Source of the DNA: Isoperla grammatica
Taxonomy: Eukaryota; Arthropoda; Insecta; Plecoptera; Perlodidae
Reading direction: 5' to 3'
Assembly (NCBI GenBank): GCA_945910005.1
Contig: OX246745.1
Coordinates: forward strand, 14,031,774 to 14,095,773
DNA: 64,000 nt
Positions 39,601 through 51,600 of the stretch are shown here, in pieces. Each line of letters starts with the position of its first letter. The first letter of the stretch is position 1. The notes under the pieces are model-generated. The model was not told the DNA's origin. It saw nothing but the letters and a program-made list of their open reading frames with translations, and searched no databases. Made by a program: the position numbers and the translations under genes.

Positions 39601-42600
39601 CAAAGCATGCTGCCAAATCCCGGCTTGCCCAGCGTTCTTCCTGGCGTGTTGCCCAGTCTACGAGCTCCGTATCCCCCGCGAGGCCCCGCGGTGGGGGGTG
39701 TGAAGGTGGAGTGGCAGGAGCCAAAGCTACGGCCCCCCGCTCCCAGCCCACTGGAAACCCCCGCACGAGTGCCCCTCTTCAACGCCCCCCATCTTCCGGC
39801 ACCTCCCGTACCTCCCGACCAAATACTCACGGAACAAGACCGACAGACGCAACTCATCTACGAGCAGTGGCTCAACCACCAGAACCAAGTGGTCACCTCG
39901 CAGCTAAAGTACTACGAGACGGAAGTGCAGAAGTTGCGCAAGGTACGCAAGTCGTTGAACAGTAAACAACGCCAGTTGAGGAAGTCCGGTAACGAACTGG
40001 CGGAGCAAGACGCACTGGAACTACAGAGAATCTCCGCGGAGCAGGCGATCCTACAGAAACAGTTGGACGCTAGTCGGAAGCAGAGTCGCCAGCACGGAAT
40101 GTTGATACAGGATTATCGAGGTAAACAGCAGCAGAAACGTCAGCAGCAGCAACAGAGTGGAGGCGTTGCCACTCCGGCCTCTCCGCAGTCTCCTCTGTTG
40201 TCCCCGAGCCCCTCATTGCAACACTCGCCTCTACAGAGCCCTCTGCTCCACAGTCCAAACAGCTTGGGAGAAGAGAGTCCCTTCAGCCCTAGTCCCGGCA
40301 ACCAAGAGCTGCTCCGATCTCCGCAGGGGGTAAATCCTCGACTCCCCACGCCCCCCGGCCGTCTACCGCCGGGAGTCCCGTTTGCCGGACAGCAGTTCGT
40401 GGGCTCTAGATTTGTGAGAGTCCCCGGGAGTCAGGACTTGCAGAGACCCAGAGCGCCGGCCATGTTCAATCCCCAGGCGGTGAGGTCGGGGGTCGTCTAT
40501 TCTCCGCAACCCATCATGTCGAACGTCATCGGGCAGACGGTCGGACAGAACCAACAGGCTCAAGCGAGCAGCCCTCTGGGAGGTCCGCCCGGCGGTGGAC
40601 AGCAGCCTCAAACCATGCAGCAGATGCAGCAGCAGTTGGCACGGCAACAACAGATGGCCCAACAACTCGGCGAGCAACAGACCGCACAGAGACAACAATC
40701 CGACGAAAACACCAGTCAGATGCTGGCGCAGCGACAACAACAGCTGCAGATGGTTCAACAACGGCAGATGCTCCAACAGCAACAGCAGCTGGCACTTCAA
40801 CAACGGCAGGCGCTCTTACAGCAGGCGCTTCAACAACAGCAACAGCAAATTGGTCAGTCACAGTTGGGCACTGCAGTGCAGCAATTGACCCCTCAACAAA
40901 GACAGCAGCTCATGCAGCAGCAAATGCAGAAGCAGCTACAACAACAGCAGCAGCAACAGCAAGCAGCAAGTCAAGGCGGCCCTCCAAGGAGTCCCATGGT
41001 TCAGTCCCCGTCTCCCATGATGCAACAGTCTGTTGGAGGCCAACAATATGGCGGCAATCAGCCCCCCAGTCCCATGTTCCCGCAGCCTCCTAGTTCGCCA
41101 ATGCCACCCAGAAGTCCTATGGTCCAAGCAAGTCCACAATATACACAGAACCAGCCGCCAAGCTCTCCCATGCCACCGAAAAGTCCGATGATTCAACAGT
41201 TCCATAATCAGCCACCTAACTCGCCGATGCCTCCAAGAAGTCCGATGGTGCAGCAGTTTAATCAGAATCAACCTCCAAACTCTCCTATGCCACCTAGAAG
41301 CCCCATGATTCAGCAGTTTGTGCAGAATCAGCCCCCAAGTTCTCCTATGCCTCCTAGGAGTCCAATGGTGGGTCCAAATCAACCACCTAGCTCACCCATG
41401 CCTCCAAAGAGTCCCATGGTCCCAGGTTTTAATCAGGGTCAACCATCTAACTCTCAGTTTGCACAAAACCAGCCACCTAATTCGCCGTTGCACCCGAGAA
41501 GTCCGATGCCTCCTAGGAGTCCGATGGTGCAGAACCACGCCCTAGGTTCTCCACTCGGAGCGCGTCACTCCGTCTCCAACAGCCCTCAGAGTGGGGACAA
41601 CCCGAGGACTCCCGCGGGAGAACCCTCGGCTTCGGGGGACTCTGACCAGGGGAGCAGAGGAGGTGGAAACCCTCACAACCCCCTCAACCCCGTCCCCTTC
41701 ATCAGATACGAGAACGTAAGGTCGGGGTTGAGGGGTGGCGGATGTGGGTATAGAATACACGGCGAGACCGGTCTTACGTACTCGCACAATCCGCGAAATG
41801 CTGTCGCCTTCATCCGATATGAGAACGTGAAGTTAGGGCTGAGAGGTGGGGCACCCGTGTGGTCACTAGGAGGAAGACAAGAACAGAAACCGTGGACCGG
41901 AGGACGGAAACAAGTCGACGAATGCGCCGGTAAACCTGGTGTGAAAGTTGAAACGTACGAAAGTCCCACTACTTCCGGAGATTCTGGGGCTGCAGTCGAC
42001 AAGGTGGCATCCCTGGTCGCAGCCGATTACAACGACTTTGAAGACGACAATTCTGAACTGACTCCTCCCAATTCTCAGGCAGTGACTGACCAAAGAGACG
42101 GTAAAATTGCTAATGCCAATACTAAGAACCGTTCTTCGAACACGAAGCACGAAATCCAGATTTCTACAGAACTAGAGCTGCTTGCGAAATCGGAGAACAT
42201 AGTCGTCTTAAAGCACTTGTCGGAGGAAACCGTAGCGGCCTCAGAAGGGATCGAAAAACGTATCCACCCAACTGCCGACATCGGTTTAATCGAGGACAAA
42301 GAGATGATTGATCAAGTTGTTGAGGAGGATGAACAACAGGTTGTCGTGATGATTGAGGAAAACACACTGAGGGCATCATTTTCGGTCGAGCAGCGAGACG
42401 GAGTGACGAGCAAAACTGTCTTCAAACAATCTGTTGCCGAACCAGTCGAGGATATGTCCACAACGGTTTTGGAAGATGTCGATAAGGCAGTAGTAAATAA
42501 TATTAATAATCTCTGTCCACCTACTGCCACTGCTTGTAATGAAGGAAGACGTAATGCCGACGAGGACGATGAGATAAACTACAAACAAAATACAAATGTG

Positions 42601-45600
42601 AAATGTGCAACTGTACCGGTAATAACTGCAGCTAAATCTTCCCCAACAATCGAACGAAAAAGTGTTGGGAATCTGAAAGAGGAAACTCAAAGTGCCATGA
42701 CTTTAAGTAAAGGAAGTATGGAAATGAATGACCATACCAGAAATGCAGATATAGTGAACCCACAAAACAGATTAGAAGATAAAGAAGAGGAAGAAGCAAC
42801 AGTAATGGACCTAAGCAGAACTGTTCAAGACAGCACAAAAGCAGTAAGCAAAGAAAGCCACAGTGCAGTTTCAGAGTTGGAGACACATGAAACAGAAAGA
42901 CTTACAGCTCTAACATCAGCTATCAAGACTGACCCCAGTCTGCCTTTACAATTAGTGATTAATAAAACAGTAATGGATATTAATAATAAGTTAACTGAAG
43001 TTGCCACTCCCGAATCTGCCGATCATCCAGAAGTGAACGTCAAACCAAAACCACCAGTCGGAGATGAAGCTGAAGACCTGACAGTTTCCAATCAGCTGAC
43101 TACAACTAGGAGCAATAATGAAGAAAGGAATCCAAACACCAACTTCATGGGTAATGTAATTGTTTCAAAAGGTGCCAAAGACAATCTCGTAACTGCCATA
43201 ACACAACCTAATGACTCGCCTAATCAGTCACCTGTTTCTAAAGAAGAAGAGGCTCCTCATGCTTCTAAGATGCCGCGCACTTCAGTAGAGACTGAAGCTA
43301 GTTTACCGGCGTTAAAGGCGGACACTACTGTAAAGGACATGATTACGTCCGAACAGCGGAACATCATTGTGTGCAGAGAACCAACCAGCGTTGATCTACT
43401 GGACACGACAGTGCAATCAAGCTCGAAGAACTTATCGAGTAGTGTAGACAAATCTACAACAGACTGTCAAGAAAACGGAGTCGATTATGTTTTATTAAAT
43501 AAAACGCCAGAACTTCGTCGGGACTCGACGTCTTTTCGATCACTGCAAAGCACAGTTCTAACCTCGTCTCAGTCACTCCCAAGGACAATTCTAACCTCGT
43601 CTCAGTCACTTGCAAGCACAGTTCTAACCTCGTCTCAATCACTCCCAAGGACAATTCTAACCTCGTCTCAGTCACTTGCAAGCACAATTCTAACCTCGTC
43701 TCAATCACTCCCAAGGACAATTCTAACCTCGTCTCAGTCACTTGCAAGCACAATTCTAACCTCGTCTCAATCACTCCCAAGGACAATTCTAACCTCGTCT
43801 CAGTCACTCCCAAGGACAATTCTAACCTCGTCTCAATCACTCACAAGGACAGTTCTAACTTCGTCGGCAACATCAGAAGCCGACAGTTTACAATCGGCTC
43901 GGCTACCTTCGGCAAAAAAGCAAGAATTAGCAAATTTGGTAGGTGAGTCTGTAACTTCAACACAGCTCCCTTACCCGTTCGCAATGAGTCACAGTTGTTC
44001 TTCGCTAAGTACAGTCACGGTCAGTGTGATTACAAGTGCTCCAAGAACATCTCTTGCTACATCTAAATGTCCGGCTGAAGACGCAGTTGCAAGAACACAG
44101 CCCAGAAGTGTACCGGATAAAAGTACTCTAGCCTTAAACTCGACTACGTTAAACTTACCCCCTACATCAACTGTGCCTGTTGTTGTTCCCAACACATCAA
44201 TTAATACCTTGTCGGTGATAAGCTCACGTGAAACTTATTCATCCATGACCATTAATCCTGCTACCAAAATGGCTCATAACTTGCAACCTGTAAAACAAGA
44301 GAATTCCCAACATTCTCACTGTTCGCTCGCGTCCACTACGCAACGACTCGGTAGTTCTGTTTCAATGAGTTTGCAAGCTATAAAACAAGAAAAATCCGAA
44401 CCTTCAAACAGTGTACTTGTATTAAATATGCAACCTTCAAGCAGTCTTAGTTTAAGTGCAAATCAAACTGTCACCACAAAGCTATCACCGTCTCTTTCTA
44501 ATCCTGTTGAAAGAAGGGGGAATGAACCTCCTCGTCAAGACTTAATACAAAATCAAAGCAAGAACAGTGAAGTGAATTTTAGTGTATTACAAAGAAGTGA
44601 ACAAGCTACAAAGCGGCCACTGTGTGACGATTCGTTAAAATTTTCTACGTGCAGTAATAGAACATGGCAAAAATGCGACGATCCACGAAATAGTTCTGGT
44701 ACAATCATCCAAGCTCCATTACAAAAAGGATCCGTTTTAGAATCACGGTTAATGTCCGAAAACAATCTCTATCAAACCGCTGTCACGAGACCTACAAATT
44801 GTGTTTACTCCAGCTCATTACGGTCCGATAATACGTCAACTAGACAAGTAACGGGCACGATTGCACCACAGCCTTTCACTTCTCAATCAAAAACGTCGAC
44901 AAAAGCTGTCGTAATGCCGTGTATCACCACTAACGTCATAACATCAAACCGAAATCCAAGTGTGTTGTCGCATCCAACTTCCGTTGCTTCTCACGAAAGA
45001 AGAAATGATTTGTACCAGCAGCCTCCAATGATGGCTCCTCTCCTCACGATAAAAGAAGAAAAGGTCGACAATAATTATACGCCCAGCTGCAGTTTAGGAC
45101 AAACCGTGAAATCTGAAGTTCTCACTCAAACCAGTTGTAAATTTTCCCCATTAAGCAGAATGGAAGAATCTCAAAATGTCCTTCTGAAGCAACTGCTACA
45201 AAACACTGGGTGTGCCCAGACCCAGAGCAGTGTTATAGTGCCCTCTCTGGAGGCACAGTTAGCTCGTCCAGTACCTCCCACGCCTTCTGCCTTGCTGCCA
45301 CCGCTGCTACTCGAGACGGGACCCTCGAGCAGCCTACAACCTCGCAACCCAGCAAGTAGAGACGACGGCCCGGCCCGTCTGCTATCGCCCAAGAAAGAGA
45401 CGCAACCAGGGATGACGGAGGTGAAGAAAGAGATCGTTGAAGAGCCCGAGAGGAAACTGGACATCAAGGAAATACAAGAGCAGACTCCATCAGGTAATAA
45501 CTACATTTTTGTTTGTCATACTGAAAGGTCTTTGAATGTTCTTTGTATAGGCTCATAGACATGTGTCTTTTTAGCTTTAAATTAAATTAGATTAAACTTT

Positions 45601-48600
45601 CACTTTTGAAAAATTAGTATTCGGCCTAATTAGGGTTTAATTTATAAATAAATTGGTTAAAACCTTCATTTGAAAACATTTTTAATGATTACTTTTTGTT
45701 CTACTGGAAATTTCAACAACTTGTGCGTACATGTGAAATTGATTTTTTTTTTATTATTTTCTGTAGAATTAAACTAAACATTTTAATTCTTTTGAATAAT
45801 TGGCACAAATTTGCTGAGTTTGAAATGAAAATGTTAAGATGCACACATATCCTACCAAAAGTTTGGAAATCAACTCTAAACCCAATTTTCTCACATTTGG
45901 CATTTATTAATATGGTAGTTTTAAACTAAAAAAGCACATCTGTAAATATGACTTAGATCCAATGCTTATTTAGCCAATTTGGATGATAATATCATTGTGT
46001 TATTGTTAGTATTTTATTTGTGTGTGTATTTGTGTGTAGCTACCACTTACAGTAAGCTGTTAGTGTTGTTTTGTTTTGTTAGTGCAAGACGTTATTAGCT
46101 GCCAAGAAAGACGTAAAATAATATCAAAATCTATAGGCCTATCATCAGTTGACCCAAAAATAATTGCTTCCACAATCCTGAAATCTTAAAAACACTATCT
46201 AATTCATTTACAACTTTAAATAATGGCAGTAAATACAGGTTTTATCTTTTCCACAACTAGATACGTGTGTGAAATCACCACACTTACATTAGGGTGGTAC
46301 TGGTAATTCAGTAATAGATCACTGATCTATTAAGTCTGATGAATTGAACACAAGTCATTTGGCACGAAATACAAATTCTTAATCAGCATCTAGCCATTTT
46401 TCACAATACAACTAAAAACTTATTTATAATCATATCCATAACACAACTATCCATATTGTGATATCAATGATGATTTTCATTCTATTTCTAATTCTTATAG
46501 GGTACTTTGAAATCTTAATAAAAATCAATCTCCCTCTGTTTCATTACAGTGTACATGAATATAACTGTGTACACATACATACACTCTATTGGTGAGCCCA
46601 GGAATTCCATACTCATTAATAACTTTGCTGAGAGACAATTGCAATTTATATTATGTATTTTTATAACTGTTGGGCACATCAACAACTACAGAAAATTGTT
46701 AAATAACCATGGCGATCTCATTGTTATGTGTGTGTTAGCACTACAGTGGAGAGTGCTAATATCAGTACGTATAGGCCTAGGCCTAACATTTTCTTTTGTT
46801 AAGGATTTTTTTTTGTATTCACCAGGTAACAATTCGAACTTCGTTACGTCTGACCGGTCAAAGTCTTCTGGAACAAACTCTTGCGTTTTCTGTTCGTGTG
46901 AAGGTTTTCCTATGAACACTAATGCACCATGCTGCATACATATTTTGCTATGGCAATTTCTCACTTTTGGGAGAAACGTAAGTGATACACCTGAAGTTTC
47001 CACTTCTTGAATACTGCAACTGAATTTGGAACAGTCAGGCATTCATTTCACTGTATATAGAACATTGCAGTGAAACGTAGTCTTGACCTAGCCTGTGATA
47101 ACCTTATCATGCTGAGTGGCTGCTTGCAATGTTGGAGACCAGAAACAATGTTTACAGTTTAAATTGACAAACAATCTTGAAATAAATTGTGATCTTATTT
47201 AAGGTCCTTAATCGTTGTTGTGTTACATTTTACAATAGAACGAGGAACCGAATCACTGTCTGTAGTGAGCGAGCTTGCTTTCAGCATACATCCTCTCCCC
47301 AATATGCTAATGCCTTTTGCTGTTGAAATATGGTTCCAAAAGTGCTGTACTTTAGAGTGCAATTGGTATGTTGTAATACCAAAATCAAGCGTTTAAATGC
47401 ATTGTGTATATTAATATTTTTAAATAAATCTAATGCAGTGAACCACCAGTTATATGATCTGCAGAGAACTCTTAAAAGGTATTTATTAATATAGAATTGA
47501 CAATTATCGATTTCAAAAAAGTAAATTAATAAGCACAGTTTGCCAAAAGTTTTTTTTATGTATAGTATTTCCCATTAGAACAATGTTGGTGCATGTTAAA
47601 TGTGTGTCTGTTTTCCAACTTGCTGAGTCAATGTTATCAAAGTCAAGCTGAAGCCCTTTAGGTTCTCCCGTATGGGGTTTGGGAGGGGGGGGGGGGGGTG
47701 TGTGCTGCATGATTGTGACAACTGGTGGCAGGAACCACATAGATGTCTGCAGCCACCTCCCATTAGCCAGCTAGTTAGCTAATAGAATTGATTTGAATTC
47801 ATAATATAATGATTGATAAAGGGGAAGCAGCCTTACTGTCTCTCTGTCCTGTCCTCTGAATGTTTCCATTTCAAAGGCTAATGTAGAGCTGCCTTATAAA
47901 GAGGCAAGAAGCTCATGCACCTGTCCCTAATTCAGATAATTGTACTTGAACCAATGGATGTGTGGCTGTTTGCTAGTTTGTGAGAATTGAATGGAAAAAC
48001 TGAATTGTAGAATGACTTCTTGTAGCAGTGAGTCAGTGCGTGATTGTTCCTACCTGGACGTGTGGTACTGAAGCATTGATATGGGATTAAAAATATCAGA
48101 TTGAATCTAGCAATGGATTACCTTAGGGTTGTGTGCAATAGGATAGGTAATGTGGTCATTAGAGGAATGTGTGAACACGAATAACATGGAGTGACCAGTA
48201 AACGTGTGGCTAATGAAACAGATAGTGGGCGGGTGTGTCTAAATACATGAAAAGAATGGGTCTCTCGGGCTGAAAGCAGCTTGAAGTGAGTATGTACAGA
48301 TAGGGAGGATGCTGAAAGATAAGAGGGCTGCACGAAACATATGAACGGGTGTTAAGAGAGTGAAGAATGAGTGTCGAGTCCCAAAAGAGTGGTCCATAGC
48401 CTTGAAGATGTTCTTGTTATGACCATAAGTAGAACATAAGGACAGACACATTTTATTATTTTTGTTTTATTCAGGAATTTCCATTATGAAGATTATTACA
48501 TTAATACATCAAGTGAACAGCCTTTGTACAACACCAAAATTTATATTTTAATTTCGTTCAAACGAACATTGTTAGCTTGTAAGGAAACATTGACCAATAT

Positions 48601-51600
48601 GATTTACATTATTTAGAGACAAATGTCATAACTCTGCAGTTTGTATTAGTGAGAGTTTATTGTATAGACTCATAAGCTTAAGTGGGATTAATGAATTACA
48701 TTATTGTGGGAAATAAGCAAGATTATGGTTTTACTATAGTCAAATGTAATTTATATTTTTAAGCAGTTGTTAAATTGTATTAGTGTAATTATCAAAAGTG
48801 TAAAAACAATAAATAAGATCTAGATTTAATTTATGGAATGAATTTCAGTTTACCAAATACTTAGATGTAATTGAGCAAAACAAATTTACAGAATGACCTT
48901 GTAGGACTTAGGTCCAGTTGTAAAGCAATTTAAAAATAAGGTTAATGAATTGTTAGTAACTATTACCAAATGAAATAAATTTTATGTAATTCATTTTTTG
49001 ACACAATTTTATTTCACACCACACCACATTAACACATGATTTTGTGACTATCCCTCAAATATATGTTTCCTTTCTATGACGTCTTATATTTATTTTTGAA
49101 AACTTAGCTTTAGGAGTTTCTTTCTTTCGACAGAAGTTTTGTTTACCCTGTGTGACTCTTGTTCATCCATGATCCTGATGAGTGATATCTACTGTTCGTC
49201 CATGAAATATTCCTGTAGTAATCTTTGACTTCCTGAAAGTTCAAATTTATAATTATGCACATAAAGTGATAAGGGTGACAACATGGCGGCTTTGATCAAG
49301 ATAATATACAAAAATAAATGTACGTATATGTAAATCAGTTAACTATCTGGGTCAATAGACAATAAATCATTAATTGGTAGATAATTGATCACACTAAAAG
49401 TTAGCAGTGCTAAAATTATAGTATCTAACAAGTTGTCAGTAGTAATGCTCGAAGTGGAAATTTATGGTGGCGGGATGGTGAATAGTAGTACTAGTTAAAA
49501 ACAACAAATATACAACAAATATACTGTACAACAACTAAAAACAAAAAAAAATATGCAACAAATATATTGTACACACTGCTGACGTAATTACAGCACTCGA
49601 CTTTACGGTTAGTTCAAAAGCTTCCACAGACCATAGTGCGATAGCGAGTAGAGGTAACTCTTCATGGCTGCATTGCAGGCAGTTTCACGTCCTTGCTTTT
49701 TCTAACCACCACCAGACAAATTTCAGGCGTAAGTAAATTGATGATATTGATAGCGGGTCATGGCCCATTTTCCCAAATGAAAATATGGCTCAACACGGTA
49801 CATGGTAGAAACTGTGCTGTTTGAAAAGACGGGGGGGGGGGGGGGGGGGGTGATATGGAAAATAATTTTATAATTTGTTCCATAAAGATCTCACCCATGC
49901 CTCAATCATAAATATCATCATTGAACAAGTTTATTTATTTCTTAATCAGGGGCACTGCTTACCATTTATTGAATGAAAATTTATGGCAAAAAGGGCTAGT
50001 TTTTACCATATTGGGGGCAATTACCCGGATATCAATATTTTAATTACTGGTCAAATTTCGGGATACAAAAATTCGGGTTAAAAAAAAATGAATGATATCG
50101 GCAACAACATATCCGGTAACACTGAATCGTTATTCACAATTGTTGTGTTGGTTGGCACAAGTGTTGGTTTAGTAAGATAACAATAGGGTTTAATTGAATT
50201 GAAACATGCAAAAACAACGCTGTAGTCCACATCGGTCACAGTGTTTTGAAATAAGAAGTGAATCAACTTCATTTCTCATTCCAACTTCCCATGATGCACC
50301 TTATGACGAACCAATCAAAACGCAGAAGAGCCAAAAGAGCCAGCCTACGACAGAAATCAAAACAAAAACAGTGCCACTGGATATATGTTGATGCTGGTAT
50401 CGTCAACAACAGTAAGTACATAATTAAAGCACTGGTTTCACTACTGAAATAAGCAACTAGTCGACGGTTTTGAACCAGTTGCTTGTTATTTCACTATTCC
50501 ACTATTTTCTCATTCCAATTGTGGATTGGTCCTTATGATATCCACAGAGCCAATGGCGTCACGTGACAACAATGGACGACAGCGCTCGGAAAGTCACTTT
50601 CGTCAAATTGCAGCCGAGCATTTTTGTGCCCAGTATTATTCAAAAGCGGTGCAACCTAAAAATCTGCCACAACAATTGAATGTTATTGTTAGTACTATTT
50701 GGAAAATAAATTTGATTCGTCTAAGGACGTAAAACCGTGAAAGGAACTTTCAAATTTATTTTTTGTATTTTGAATTCCGCGAGTGTGGCAGACAACTCTG
50801 CCTTGCGCTCGAGTTTCACCACACGTTTGTTTGGACTCTCCGCGCGAAACCCTTCGTAATCTAATACCAAACTCGGCGCGTCCCTATAGCTAGTCGATCT
50901 ACATGGGATCCACCTTTGTGATCCTCACTGCGGGACAGTCGAGAGTAAATCAGTGAACACACCTGTTTTATTAAAATATTGAAGTAATAAATAAAAGTAA
51001 ATTTTCTTGAAAATTATCTTTTGGCATATTTCGTACTTCAAATTGTGAAAAATAGATAGGTTTGTTGCGTTGACGAGTTGCAAAACCTGCTTTCTCTTTT
51101 TTTAGCTCACTTTTGGCCACTAAGTATCTTGTCGGTGTTTATATTATATAACAGCAGCACAGTGGCTCAAAGTTGAGCTAGAAAAAAGTAAACGAGTTTT
51201 CGAATAATCAACGCAACATATGTCTATTAATCACAATTTGAAATAAGAAACATGCCTGTAGCTAATTATCAAGAAATGCAATTTTATTTACTACTTCAAT
51301 ATTTTTTTAATAATCATTTAATAATATTTTAATAATTTAATTCAGTATTATCTCGAACGTTGCTTCTCGCTCATATGCACTACTTAAGCTCCAACCACAA
51401 TTGTCGGCGTCTGGGCAGGATCGCAATCATACATTTTCTCGTGCTAAATCATTAGGACATTACGACATTACAAGTTGTGAAAAGCACCATAAGAATACTA
51501 TATACGTTCACTTTTTCCCGATTTCTGGATTGCGATGGCGATCCCGATACCGACAATATGTGATTGGGGCTTTATACACAACCACTTTAGCATGAATAGT

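Noticed and set aside
40363..41382. Several minus-strand frames rich in Leu opposite the polyQ and SP repeats
   Set aside because: CAG/CAA runs read as Leu on the other strand; artefact.
43454..43840. A minus-strand frame of repeated ETRLELSLGV units
   Set aside because: Antisense of the 33-bp coding minisatellite in exon 13.
47683..49850. Poly-G runs as possible G-quadruplex regulators
   Set aside because: They are simple homopolymer runs in a long intron with no other supporting feature, and their length may be a sequencing artefact.
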